Source: JBKPIY01 sp046730475 (GTDB taxonomy: Bacteria > Actinomycetota > Thermoleophilia > Solirubrobacterales > 70-9). From it: 29,555 nt of DNA. The DNA lies in NCBI GenBank assembly GCA_046730475.1, contig JBKPIY010000051.1, positions 1-29,555 on the forward strand, given 5' to 3'. Within the stretch, counting starts at the first letter, position 1. Each line of letters opens with the position of its first letter. Below, piece by piece: positions 22,883 to 29,555 of the stretch. The notes beneath the pieces are model-generated. The model saw nothing but the letters and a program-made list of their open reading frames with translations. It searched no databases and had not been told where the DNA came from. The translations under genes and the position numbers were made by a program.

Positions 22883-24682
22883 CTACGTCCCTCTCTCGGC
22901 CGGTCCGCCCCGGAGCGAGAGGCCGAGCTCCCGAAGCTGGCGCTCGTCGACCGGCGTGGGAGCGCCGGTGAGCGGATCCGACCCCGAGGCTGTCTTCGGG
23001 AACGCGATCACCTCGCGAATGGATTCAGAGCCGTGAAGGAGCGCCACGATCCTGTCAAGACCGTAAGCGATACCGCCATGCGGTGGGGCGCCGTGACGCA
23101 GCGCTTGCAGGAGAAACCCGAACCGCTCGCTCGCCTCGGCCTCGTCGATCCCGATCGCGGCGAAGACCTGGCGCTGGAGGTTGGGATCCGAGATACGGAT
23201 CGAGCCTCCGCCGATCTCCCAGCCGTTCCAGACGACGTCGTAGGCCTTCGACCGGGCGACCCCTGGATTGGCCGGATCGAAGTCGCCGTCCGGCGCCGTG
23301 AAGGGGTGGTTGTGGGGATCCCAGCGCTCCTCGTCGTGGGCCCAGCGCAGAAGCGGCCAGTCGACGATCCAGGTGAGCTCGTTGAGCCCCGCCGCGATCA
23401 GGCCGAGGCGATCGCCGAGCCGGCGGCGAAGCTCGCCCAGGACCTCCGCCGAGAGCTCGGGCGCGTCGGCGACCAGCAGCAGCACGTCACCCGGATTCGC
23501 CGACAGCGCCTCGCCCGCGGACGAGATCTCCCCCTCGGAGAGGAACTTGGCGACGGGCGAGCGCCAGCCGCCGTCCTCGACCACCGCCCAGACCAGGCCC
23601 TTGGCGCCGAGCCCGACCGCCTCGTCGACCAGCCCGTCGAGCTCGGCCCGCGACATCTCGCGGCGGCCTGCGTTCAGCCCGCGGACGGCCGCCCCCGACT
23701 CGATCGCACCCCGGAAGGCCTTGAACTCCGACTCCCGGAACACATCGGTGAGCTCGACCAGCTCGAGCCCGAACCGGAGATCGGGCTTGTCGCTGCCGTA
23801 GCGCGCGATCGCCTCGTCGTATGGAAGCCGGCGCATGGGCAACGGCACCTCGACCCCGCACTCGCCGAGAACGTGGGCGAGCAGGCGCTCGTTGACGTCG
23901 ATCACATCGTCGATGTCGACGAAGGACATCTCGAGGTCGAGCTGGGTGAAGTCGGGCTGGCGGTCGGCCCGCAGGTCCTCGTCCCGGAAGCAACGCGCGA
24001 TCTGGAAGTAGCGCTCGAACCCCGCGATCATCAGGATCTGCTTGAAGAGCTGGGGAGACTGCGGCAGCGCGTAGAACGAGCCGCGCTGGAGCCGGGCCGG
24101 GACGAGGAAGTCGCGAGCTCCCTCCGGTGTGGAGCGGGTGAGCACGGGGGTCTCGATCTCCACGAAGCCCTCGCCGGAGAGGAACGAGCGCATCGCCCCG
24201 GCGACCCGGTGGCGGAGCTCGATCGCCTCCCGCATCCGGTCGCGGCGGAGGTCCAGGTACCGGTAGCGGAGCCTCATCTCCTCGCTCACCTCGCCGGACA
24301 AGGACTCGATCTCGAACGGCGGCGTCTCGGCGTCGGAGAGGAGCTCGGCGTCGGCGACGCGGACCTCGAACTCCCCGGTGGGCAGCGACGGGTTCACCGT
24401 GTCCGGATCCCGGCGGACCACCCTTCCGGCGGCGCTGATCACGTCCTCGGATCGCAGCTGGTGGCCGAGCTCGAATGCGCCCCCCGCCTCGTCCGGATTG
24501 AAGACGAGCTGGACGAGCCCCGTCCGGTCGCGGAGGTCGATGAAGATCAGGCCGCCGTGGTCGCGGCGCCGGTGCACCCACCCCGCCACTCGAGCCTCGA
24601 AGTCGACGCGATCGCCGCGCACCTGGCCGCACCAGGTGTCGCGGTAGCGGTTCGCCCGCAGGGCCGGAAAGCCGTCGCTCAT
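22883..24682 (-). CDS. aspS: Aspartyl-tRNA synthetase
   Basis: Charges tRNA-Asp; 599 residues, the bacterial type with an inserted GAD domain. It starts with the OB anticodon-binding domain (VAGWVHRRRDHGGLIFIDLR, about 32-51). Class II motif 2 is ARCFRDEDLRADRQPDFTQL and motif 3 GGIAYGLDRIVALL. The GAD region falls at about 290-420. A His (His42) occupies the RRD-x-G position that is Leu in discriminating E. coli AspRS. His there is linked to enzymes that also make Asp-tRNA-Asn, so the enzyme may be non-discriminating and work with GatCAB (inference). The ATG lies 69 bases after hisS with no clear Shine-Dalgarno. Confidence 0.96.
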   Translation of the reverse strand: MSDGFPALRANRYRDTWCGQVRGDRVDFEARVAGWVHRRRDHGGLIFIDLRDRTGLVQLVFNPDEAGGAFELGHQLRSEDVISAAGRVVRRDPDTVNPSLPTGEFEVRVADAELLSDAETPPFEIESLSGEVSEEMRLRYRYLDLRRDRMREAIELRHRVAGAMRSFLSGEGFVEIETPVLTRSTPEGARDFLVPARLQRGSFYALPQSPQLFKQILMIAGFERYFQIARCFRDEDLRADRQPDFTQLDLEMSFVDIDDVIDVNERLLAHVLGECGVEVPLPMRRLPYDEAIARYGSDKPDLRFGLELVELTDVFRESEFKAFRGAIESGAAVRGLNAGRREMSRAELDGLVDEAVGLGAKGLVWAVVEDGGWRSPVAKFLSEGEISSAGEALSANPGDVLLLVADAPELSAEVLGELRRRLGDRLGLIAAGLNELTWIVDWPLLRWAHDEERWDPHNHPFTAPDGDFDPANPGVARSKAYDVVWNGWEIGGGSIRISDPNLQRQVFAAIGIDEAEASERFGFLLQALRHGAPPHGGIAYGLDRIVALLHGSESIREVIAFPKTASGSDPLTGAPTPVDERQLRELGLSLRGGPAERGT

Positions 24683-24751
24683 CGCGTCGGCAGTCTCGCA
24701 AGGCAGGGCGCCCCGCGACTGGCCCCCACCCCCTCCTCCGCCCCCTCCGGC

Positions 24752-25987
24752 TCAGGGCGAGGCGAGCTCGGCGGCGGCGTTGGCCGGGTCGATTTCCCGC
24801 TGCTCGCCCGACTCCAGGTCGCGAACGGTGGCCCGCCGCTCGTCCTCGAGGATCAGGGCGTGGCGCGCCCGGGAGCGGTCGGCCTGCTTCATCTGGCCCT
24901 TGGTCCCGCGCTTGGCCAGGTCGAGGTCGGCGACGAGCCCGGCGCGGCGAAGCTCGGTGACCAGGGCGAGGGCCCGCTCGCGCGAGGCGTCGTCGGCGAC
25001 GACGAACACCCCCCGCCGGGGCGGCTCTCCAACCTCCCCGAGCGCGAGAGCGATCCGCTCGACCCCTACCGCCCAGCCGGCCGCGGGGGTGGGCGGGCCG
25101 CCCAACGGCTCGATCAGCCCGTCGTATCGGCCGCCACCCCCGAGGCCCGACTGGGCGCCGAGGCGGGCGGACTCGAACTCGAACACGGTTCGGGTGTAGT
25201 AGTCGAGACCCCTGACCAGGGTCGGATCGAGGTCGTAGGGGATCCCATTTCGCTCGAGGAGCTCGCGGACCTCGGCGAAGTGACGCCTGTCCTTATCCTC
25301 GAGTCGATCGAGGATCGTCGGCGCCTCGGCCATCACCTTCCGGGTGCCCTCGTCGTCGGCGTCGAAGGCGCGCAGCGGGTTCAGCTCGATCCGCTCGCGC
25401 ACCTCCTTGCTCACCTCGTCCCGATGGGAGCGGAGGTACCCCCGCAGTTCCTCGAGGTAGGCGGCCCGGCCCGCGGGGGAGCCGAGGCTGCCGAGCCGCA
25501 GGCGCACGTCGGGCACGCCCAGCTCCGCGAGCAGATCGTTGAGGAGGATGATCAGCTCCGCGTCGACGAGGGGGGAGTCGGAGCCGATCGCCTCCGCCCC
25601 GATCTGGAAGAACTGGCGGTAGCGTCCCGCCTGCGGGCGCTCGTGGCGAAAGAAGGCACCCGCGTACCACAGCTTCACCGGCTGGGCGAGCGCCTGCATC
25701 CCGTGCTCGAGGTAGGCACGGCAGATCGGCGCCGTCCCCTCAGGGCGCAGGGTGAGGTCCCGGCCGCCCTGGTCGGTGAAGCTGAACATCTGCTTCTGGA
25801 CGATGTCGGTGGACTGGCCGACGCCCCGGCTGAAGAGCTCGGTGTCCTCGAAGGCCGGGGTTTCGATCCGGGCATAGCCCGCCGCCTCCAGGATCTCGCG
25901 GGCCGTCTCCTCGATCCGCCGGCGAATCGGCTGGGCGTCGGGAAGCGCGTCGAAGGTGCCCCTCGGCGCCTTGAACCGCTCGGCCAT
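24752..25987 (-). CDS. hisS: Histidyl-tRNA synthetase
   Basis: Charges tRNA-His; 411 residues, normal length. Class II motifs are seen in order: APRGTFDALP (8-17), RIETPAFEDTELFSRGVG, motif 2 LTLRPEGTAPICRAY with AFFRHERPQAGRYRQF, the HisA signature LVRGLDYYTRTVFEFE, and motif 3 with GGGGRYDGLIEPLGG and AAGWAVGVERIALAL. A C-terminal anticodon-binding domain follows (about 320-405). The ATG lies 3 bases after the stop of the MBL hydrolase gene, so the two are co-transcribed. The domain order gives no sign of a HisZ-type paralogue. Confidence 0.97.
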   Translation of the reverse strand: MAERFKAPRGTFDALPDAQPIRRRIEETAREILEAAGYARIETPAFEDTELFSRGVGQSTDIVQKQMFSFTDQGGRDLTLRPEGTAPICRAYLEHGMQALAQPVKLWYAGAFFRHERPQAGRYRQFFQIGAEAIGSDSPLVDAELIILLNDLLAELGVPDVRLRLGSLGSPAGRAAYLEELRGYLRSHRDEVSKEVRERIELNPLRAFDADDEGTRKVMAEAPTILDRLEDKDRRHFAEVRELLERNGIPYDLDPTLVRGLDYYTRTVFEFESARLGAQSGLGGGGRYDGLIEPLGGPPTPAAGWAVGVERIALALGEVGEPPRRGVFVVADDASRERALALVTELRRAGLVADLDLAKRGTKGQMKQADRSRARHALILEDERRATVRDLESGEQREIDPANAAAELASP

Positions 25988-25990
25988 GCC

Positions 25991-26629
25991 TCAGCGGGCG
26001 AGCTCGGTGAGGAAGGGGTTCGACCGGCGCTCGGCGCCGAGCGTGGTCAGGCCCATGTGTCCGGGGTGGACCATCGTCTCGGGCGGATGCGAGTCGATGA
26101 GGGTGCGGATGCTCTCGAGGAGCGTCTCCCAATCGCCCCCGGGGAGATCGGTCCGTCCCACCGACCCCTGGAACAGGACGTCGCCGGAGAAGATCGCCCC
26201 CTCGGACGGGATCGAGTAGCTGACGTGGCCCGGGCTGTGGCCTGGGGTGTGGATGACGTCGATCTCGAGGCCCGCCAGATCGAGCTTCTCGCCCCCCGAC
26301 ACGGTGTGGTCGGCCTCGTAGCCCTCGAACGGACCGACCCCGGGGAAGGACATGAACGCGTTCGGGTTCCTGAGCACCGGTACCTCGATCTCCGGGCACC
26401 AGACCGGGGCTCCGGTGGCGCGCGCCACCTCGGCGACCGCCCCGATGTGGTCGAAGTGGGTGTGGGTAAGGAGGATGGCGTCCACGGTCACCCCCAGCTC
26501 GGTGGCGGCGCCCAGGATCAGCGGCCCCTCGTCGCCGGGGTCGACGATCACGGCCCGGTCCGAGCCGTCGGCCCGGACCAGGAAGCAGTTCTCGGCCACT
26601 GGGCCGACGGTGAACATGCGGGCGTCCAT
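25991..26629 (-). CDS. Metallo-beta-lactamase-fold hydrolase (glyoxalase II-like)
   Basis: A 212-residue MBL-fold hydrolase. It has the metal motif THTHFDH (His56, His58, Asp60, His61), a later HTPGHSPGHVS with another ligand His, FSGDVLFQGSVGRTDLPGGD with the bridging Asp, and HPGHMGLTT for the last His. The pattern fits the small glyoxalase II-like hydrolases (GloB/YcbL type) that cleave thioesters or related substrates. The substrate cannot be read from the sequence. This family often lies next to hisS in actinobacteria, as here. The ATG has TAAGCT 8 bases upstream, suggesting that the operon MBL-hisS-aspS may start leaderless here. Confidence 0.92.
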   Translation of the reverse strand: MDARMFTVGPVAENCFLVRADGSDRAVIVDPGDEGPLILGAATELGVTVDAILLTHTHFDHIGAVAEVARATGAPVWCPEIEVPVLRNPNAFMSFPGVGPFEGYEADHTVSGGEKLDLAGLEIDVIHTPGHSPGHVSYSIPSEGAIFSGDVLFQGSVGRTDLPGGDWETLLESIRTLIDSHPPETMVHPGHMGLTTLGAERRSNPFLTELAR

Positions 26630-26637
26630 GGCGAGGC

Positions 26638-26643
26638 AGCTTA
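26638..26643 (-). promoter_or_regulatory. Candidate -10 element for the MBL-hisS-aspS operon
   Basis: TAAGCT on the minus strand, 8 bases before the MBL gene ATG. Confidence 0.4.
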
Positions 26644-26658
26644 GGAGACCGAGCAGAC

Positions 26659-27072
26659 TCAGCCCGAGCCGTTGGCGTGCCCGCCGGCGCGCTGGGAGCG
26701 TTCGATCCGCTCCTGCTCGAGCCGACGCATGCGCCGCCGGTAGAAGAATCCGTCGGTGTAGAAGCTGAGCGGGATGTAGAAGGCGAGCATGAACACGGTC
26801 AGCGACAGCGAGGGGAGCAGCGCCTGATGGGAGAGGAGGCCGATCAGGACGAAGAAGATCCCCGCCGCAATCAGGCCCTTGGTGACGGCGCTCCGCCAGG
26901 TTGGGGGGCTCGGCTCGCGCGGGCCGCCCCTCTTCTTGCCGCTGCGACCGGCGCGGGCGCGGGCGCGCGCTTCCTCGCGGCTCTGGGGCCGCCCCCGTCG
27001 CGGGCGACGGTCGATGCTCCCGCTCTGGGTGCCGCGATGCTTGCGCCGCCGCCTCCTTCTCGTCTGGGCCAT
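26659..27072 (-). CDS. Small basic membrane protein, two helices, unknown function
   Basis: I do not recognise a family. The 137-residue protein has a strongly basic, disordered N-terminus (about 1-60, many Arg/Lys runs such as RRRRRRKHRG). Two hydrophobic helices follow (KGLIAAGIFFVLIGLLS and LPSLSLTVFMLAFYIPLSF), then a basic tail with RRRMRRLEQER. The basic segment could contact RNA, DNA or phospholipid head groups (inference). It lies 29 bases upstream of the MBL-hisS-aspS operon on the same strand. The ATG has TAGATT 9 bases upstream and no Shine-Dalgarno. Confidence 0.8.
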   Translation of the reverse strand: MAQTRRRRRRKHRGTQSGSIDRRPRRGRPQSREEARARARAGRSGKKRGGPREPSPPTWRSAVTKGLIAAGIFFVLIGLLSHQALLPSLSLTVFMLAFYIPLSFYTDGFFYRRRMRRLEQERIERSQRAGGHANGSG

Positions 27073-27081
27073 CGCTTGAAG

Positions 27082-27087
27082 AATCTA
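27082..27087 (-). promoter_or_regulatory. Candidate -10 element for the small membrane protein gene
   Basis: TAGATT on the minus strand, 9 bases before the ATG at 27072. Confidence 0.35.
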
Positions 27088-27138
27088 GTACAGGCCCGCC
27101 CGATAGCCCCCTCCCCGGCGGCGGTTCGACTCAGCGAC

Positions 27139-28035
27139 TCAGTCGTCGTCCGGCGCCGCCACCCGCCGCTCGATCACCTGGAGGTCGGGGTCAAAGCCCC
27201 GGATCGCCGGCCCCTGGTAGTCGCGCAGGGTCGCCTCCGGGGCCAGCCCGACCAGCTCTGCCTCCACCGGCCGGGCCCCGTGGCGAGCGGCCAGCTTCTC
27301 GATCCGCTCGACCAGGCCCCGCAGGGTGACCGCCTCCGGGTGGTGGACGTTGATCGACACCTGGGAGCGCTCGCCCCGGGGGAGGCCGATCGCGCGGACG
27401 CCGGGAACCCCTCCTCCCTCCTCGCGAAGCTCCGCCGCCACCGCCTTGGCGGCCGCGACATCCGGGGTGTCCAGCTCGACGTTGAAGGCGACGAGCGGTG
27501 GGCGCGCAGTGACCAGGGTCGCCCCGGCGCTCGGGTGCGGCGCCTCGGGGCCGAAGTCGGGGGCGAGCTCCCCATCCTGCATCCGGCGGGCGAGCTCGGC
27601 CGGGCCCCCGCGGCGGAAGAAGGCGCGCTCGCGGCGCTCACCGGAGGTGGCGAGATCGCCGTAGAGGAACACCGGCACCCCGAGCGTCCCGATCCGCTGG
27701 CCGACCTCGAGGGCGACCCCGCGGGCCTCCTCCCGCTGCTCACCGGCGAGCCACACCGCGGGGCAGACGTCGAGAGCGCCGATGTGCGGGTGGAGCCCCT
27801 CGTACCCGCGCATGTCGATCACCTCGATCGCCTCCTCCGCCCCCGCCACCAGGCTCTCGGCGAGGTCCTCGCGCCTGGCGGCGATCGTGAACACGCTGCG
27901 GTTGTGGTCGGGGTCGAAGTGGACGTTGAGGACCTTCGCCCGGGAGCCGAGGGAGCCCCCGATGCTGTCGATCACCCGCTCGCTTCGCCCCTCGGAGAAG
28001 TTCGGCACGGCGAGCAGCGTGGCCGGGGGCTCCAT
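27139..28035 (-). CDS. Glutamate formimidoyltransferase (FtcD N-terminal type)
   Basis: A 298-residue protein that matches the formiminotransferase domain, which moves a formimino group from N-formimino-L-glutamate to tetrahydrofolate. Motifs are VPNFSEGR (10-17), DPDHNRSVFT (41-50), LHPHIGALDVCP (81-92) with His82 at the position of the catalytic His, and GATLVTARPPLVAFNVELDTPD. It lacks the cyclodeaminase half found in the animal bifunctional enzyme. No other histidine-degradation (hut) gene is near. It lies 11 bases after the M29 gene and shares its transcript. The start ATG is supported by the N-terminal motif. Confidence 0.9.
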   Translation of the reverse strand: MEPPATLLAVPNFSEGRSERVIDSIGGSLGSRAKVLNVHFDPDHNRSVFTIAARREDLAESLVAGAEEAIEVIDMRGYEGLHPHIGALDVCPAVWLAGEQREEARGVALEVGQRIGTLGVPVFLYGDLATSGERRERAFFRRGGPAELARRMQDGELAPDFGPEAPHPSAGATLVTARPPLVAFNVELDTPDVAAAKAVAAELREEGGGVPGVRAIGLPRGERSQVSINVHHPEAVTLRGLVERIEKLAARHGARPVEAELVGLAPEATLRDYQGPAIRGFDPDLQVIERRVAAPDDD

Positions 28036-28046
28036 CGCCCAGACCG

Positions 28047-28997
28047 CTAGAGGAGGAGCTTGCCGTCGCGGACGATCGCCTCGCCGTCAAGCTCGACCGT
28101 CGGTCTGATCACGATGCAGTCGAGGTGAATGGGGACCTGGACCGTGCCGCCGATCCCCGCCGACGCACCGAAGGCGACGTGGCAGGAGCCGAGGATCTTC
28201 TCGTCCTCGAGGATCTCGCCGGTGAGGATCGCCCGCTCGTTGGTGCCGATCCCGAGCTCGGCGACGTTGGTGCCGTCCTCGCCGTGGGCGGTCAGCATCT
28301 CCATCAGCGCCATTCCCTGGCCGCCGCGGGCGGAGGTCAGATGGCCTCCCTCGACCACCAGCTCGACGGGCTCCTCGACGACGCCGATCCCCGCGATCGA
28401 GCCGTCCACGACCAGCGTTCCCCATGAGGTCCCCTCGGCCGGCGCGATGAACCCCTCGCCGAAAGGCAGGTTGCCCCACGCGCCTGGCTCGGTCAGGTTG
28501 CCGTCGTCGGGAATCCCGTCGCGGCCCTCGAGGCCGAGGCGGAGATCGCTGCCGCTTGCGCTTCTGATCCGGGCCTCGGAGGCCGCCCCGAGGGCGTCGG
28601 CGACGACCCGTCCCCTCTTCCGCAGCCCCTCGATGTCGGCGCTCATCGCCCGGGCCAGCATCTCCTCGGTCACCCGGGGCATGCTGGCGGTCCGCGCTCC
28701 GGCCTCGCTCGCCCGCTTTCGCGCGACCGTGTGCGAGAGGGACTGCATGGTCGGGGCGACCAGCACGTCCGCCGCCGCCATCGCCTCGGCAACGACCCGG
28801 GGCGGCTCGGTCCCGTGCGTCTCCCGCTCGGAGATCTCCACCAGCACCCCCTCGGCGCCCGCCGCCTCGGCCTCGGCCCGCAGCCGCTCGCCGATCCCCC
28901 GGGTGACGGGGTTGCAGACCACCAGCGCCTCCTCGCCCTCCTTGACGGCGAGGCAGTCGCGGACCACCGCGCGGACTGCCCGCTCGAGCTCGCTCAT
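28047..28997 (-). CDS. M29-type metallopeptidase (aminopeptidase T family)
   Basis: A 316-residue protein of the COG2309-like leucyl aminopeptidase family. The likely metal ligands are Glu181 (PFGEGF), Glu247 (VAELGIGTN), His273 (GSCHVAFG), His291 and Asp293 (PIHLDC). Other family motifs are IAPAEGTSWGTLVVDG and RPTVELDGEAIVRDGKLLL. It is shorter than classic AmpT/AmpS (about 370-410 residues). Related folds include the 2,5-dihydroxypyridine dioxygenases, so the activity is not certain. ATG 28997 has TAGGCT 9 bases upstream. It is divergent from the tRNA and heads the two-gene unit with the formimidoyltransferase. Confidence 0.85.
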   Translation of the reverse strand: MSELERAVRAVVRDCLAVKEGEEALVVCNPVTRGIGERLRAEAEAAGAEGVLVEISERETHGTEPPRVVAEAMAAADVLVAPTMQSLSHTVARKRASEAGARTASMPRVTEEMLARAMSADIEGLRKRGRVVADALGAASEARIRSASGSDLRLGLEGRDGIPDDGNLTEPGAWGNLPFGEGFIAPAEGTSWGTLVVDGSIAGIGVVEEPVELVVEGGHLTSARGGQGMALMEMLTAHGEDGTNVAELGIGTNERAILTGEILEDEKILGSCHVAFGASAGIGGTVQVPIHLDCIVIRPTVELDGEAIVRDGKLLL

Positions 28998-29006
28998 CAG
29001 GCGATC

Positions 29007-29012
29007 AGCCTA
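29007..29012 (-). promoter_or_regulatory. Candidate -10 element for the M29 / formimidoyltransferase operon
   Basis: TAGGCT on the minus strand, 9 bases before the M29 ATG. Confidence 0.4.
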
Positions 29013-29078
29013 GTCGGCCCGAGTGCGCGGCTCGCTCCGGCCCACGGCCGGACGCCTCTTACGCCGCCGGGCCGCCGC

Positions 29079-29084
29079 TACGAT
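29079..29084 (+). promoter_or_regulatory. Candidate -10 element for the tRNA
   Basis: TACGAT ends 13 bases before the mature 5' end, a normal distance for a short leader. No clear -35 is seen. Confidence 0.45.
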
Positions 29085-29097
29085 TGACCGCCCCCCC

Positions 29098-29171
29098 GCC
29101 GGAGTAGCTCAGTCGGTTAGAGCAGCGGAATCATAATCCGCGTGTCGGGGGTTCGAGTCCCTCCTCCGGCA
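29098..29171 (+). tRNA. tRNA with anticodon CAT (probably elongator Met)
   Basis: A full cloverleaf folds by eye. The acceptor arm GCCGGAG pairs perfectly with CTCCGGC, and the discriminator is A. The D arm is GCTC/GAGC. The anticodon arm is GCGGA/TCCGC with loop ATCATAA, so the anticodon is CAT at 29132-29134. The T arm is GGGGG/CCCTC with loop TTCGAGT. The 3' CCA is not encoded. The perfect first acceptor pair argues against initiator Met. Elongator Met is likely, and lysidine-modified tRNA-Ile2 cannot be excluded. Confidence 0.97.
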
Positions 29172-29177
29172 TCAGGA

Positions 29178-29204
29178 GAAAGCCCCCCTAAAGCTGGGGT
29201 TTTC
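29178..29204 (+). terminator. Likely terminator after the tRNA
   Basis: GAAAGCCCC pairs with GGGGTTTTC around a 9-base loop, 6 bases after the tRNA. The T-run lies in and after the stem's 3' side, as in simple intrinsic terminators. Confidence 0.6.
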
Positions 29205-29243
29205 CTACATCTCCGCCCCTGCTGGCTCCCGAAATTAGTCCCC

Positions 29244-29263
29244 GGGTCAACGCCTGGGTCAAC
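29244..29263 (+). repeat. Direct repeat GGGTCAAC, two copies 12 bases apart
   Basis: GGGTCAAC occurs at 29244-29251 and 29256-29263, between the tRNA terminator and the hairpin region. It could be part of an element end or a protein-binding site. Its function is unknown. Confidence 0.4.
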
Positions 29264-29310
29264 ACCTGCACGCATGCCGCAGCGAACCCGCGCGAAGGAG
29301 CAGCAGGGCG

Positions 29311-29471
29311 GCTCCCGCTCATCGCGGCAATGCGGGAGCGATCGCGCGTTGGCCGACACTCTCGTTGATCGTCCCAAGCGGGCGTCTGGTCGGCGCTGGC
29401 GGAGACGCCCGCATCTCGCGCAAAGATGGCATGAACCAGGGGCCTCCCTCCGCTCAGCGCGAGAAACTCGC
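29311..29471 (+). ncRNA. Hairpin-rich non-coding region before the IS110-like transposase; candidate bridge RNA
   Basis: The 337 bases between the tRNA and the transposase ATG hold no convincing gene but several perfect stems. They are GCTCCCGC/GCGGGAGC (29311-29339, 13-base loop), GCGGGCGTCT/AGACGCCCGC (29378-29412, 10-bp stem, 15-base loop), CATCT/AGATG (29412-29428) and GCGAG-AAA-CTCGC (29459-29471). In IS110-group elements the non-coding left end just before the recombinase gene encodes a structured bridge RNA with two guide loops. Position and structure fit that model. The exact RNA ends, the element's left boundary and any guide sequence cannot be determined from this window. Confidence 0.4.
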
Positions 29472-29508
29472 ACGAAATGGCTAATGCCGGAGCTAGAGAG
29501 GAGACCCC

Positions 29509-29555
29509 ATGACGATCGTAGCCGGGTTCGACGTTCACAGAGCGCAGATCACCTT
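29509..29555 (+). CDS. IS110-like transposase, 5' fragment cut by window end
   Basis: Only the first 15 codons are visible. They begin MTIVAGFDVHRAQIT, which resembles the N-terminus of IS110-family DEDD recombinases (G-x-D-V-H), with the first Asp of the catalytic tetrad at residue 8. AGGAG lies 5 bases before the ATG. With so few residues the family call rests on one motif, supported by the structured upstream region and by the tRNA-proximal position. Confidence 0.7.
   Translation, partial: MTIVAGFDVHRAQIT
29509..29555 (+). mobile_element. Start of a probable IS110-family insertion sequence (extends beyond window)
   Basis: The transposase start and the structured non-coding region before it indicate an insertion sequence that continues past the window. 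Its left end probably lies somewhere in 29205-29311, but IS110 elements lack terminal inverted repeats, so the boundary cannot be placed. Confidence 0.55.

Noticed and set aside
22670..26644. Plus-strand open frame of 1324 codons opposite aspS, hisS and the MBL gene
   Set aside because: It is antisense to three clearly recognisable genes and crosses their boundaries. Long antisense frames are expected in GC-rich DNA. Its translation is Gly/Ala/Arg/Asp-rich with no motif.
29117..29473. Minus-strand frame ending in GGGTRTPDTRIMIPLL
   Set aside because: The C-terminus is simply the antisense translation of the tRNA. This is a well-known spurious annotation next to tRNAs.
1..29555. CRISPR arrays, prophage genes, toxin-antitoxin or defence islands
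   Set aside because: I saw no regularly spaced repeats, no phage structural genes and no defence-type proteins. The only mobile-element signal is at the right edge.

Overview
The window is a GC-rich (about 70% or more by eye) chromosomal segment from an actinobacterium. Gene content, gene order and several fusions suggest the class Thermoleophilia (Solirubrobacterales-like). This is an inference from protein style and synteny, not a database result. Almost all genes lie on the minus strand, so the region is transcribed from high to low coordinates.

Layout from low to high coordinates. (1) 1-474: 3' end of a plus-strand LtrA-like membrane protein, cut by the window edge. (2) 501-4796, minus: a tight aromatic-amino-acid operon aroC, aroK-aroB fusion, aroQ, M24 aminopeptidase, joined by stop/start overlaps. 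(3) 4875-5351, plus: a small anchored or secreted protein. (4) 5353-8921, minus: ruvX, mltG, aroE and an HtrA-like protease. With aroE, the window encodes shikimate-pathway steps 2, 3, 4, 5 and 7; DAHP synthase and EPSP synthase are not here. (5) 8944-14803, minus: a complete peptide-type ABC importer in the order oppA-oppC-oppB-oppD-oppF. It sits between alaS and ruvX, which are usually close neighbours in actinobacteria. (6) 14960-17587, minus: alaS, divergent from a plus-strand PF06475-like (glycolipid-binding) gene. (7) 18272-19714, minus: an unusual fusion of an IscU/NifU-like scaffold domain to the tRNA 2-thiouridylase MnmA. (8) 19975-27072, minus: a small basic membrane protein, a metallo-beta-lactamase-fold hydrolase, hisS, aspS, a membrane-anchored GH3 protein, a polytopic membrane protein and a SnoaL-like protein. 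(9) 27139-28997, minus: glutamate formimidoyltransferase and an M29-type metallopeptidase. (10) 29098-29171, plus: a tRNA with anticodon CAT and a likely terminator, then a hairpin-rich non-coding stretch leading into the start of a transposase whose first 15 residues look IS110-like, cut by the window edge.

The window combines translation and tRNA modification (alaS, hisS, aspS, mnmA, tRNA), aromatic biosynthesis, cell-wall processing (mltG, GH3), peptide import and DNA repair (ruvX). A recurrent feature is a TANNNT hexamer 6-9 bases before the start codon of genes that begin transcription units. These genes mostly lack a Shine-Dalgarno sequence, which suggests leaderless transcripts and fixes several start codons. 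Genes inside operons instead use ATGA, GTGA or TGATG overlaps or clear Shine-Dalgarno sequences.

The most interesting points are the structured region before the IS110-like transposase (candidate bridge RNA), the IscU-MnmA fusion whose third cluster cysteine is replaced, and the leaderless-promoter pattern.
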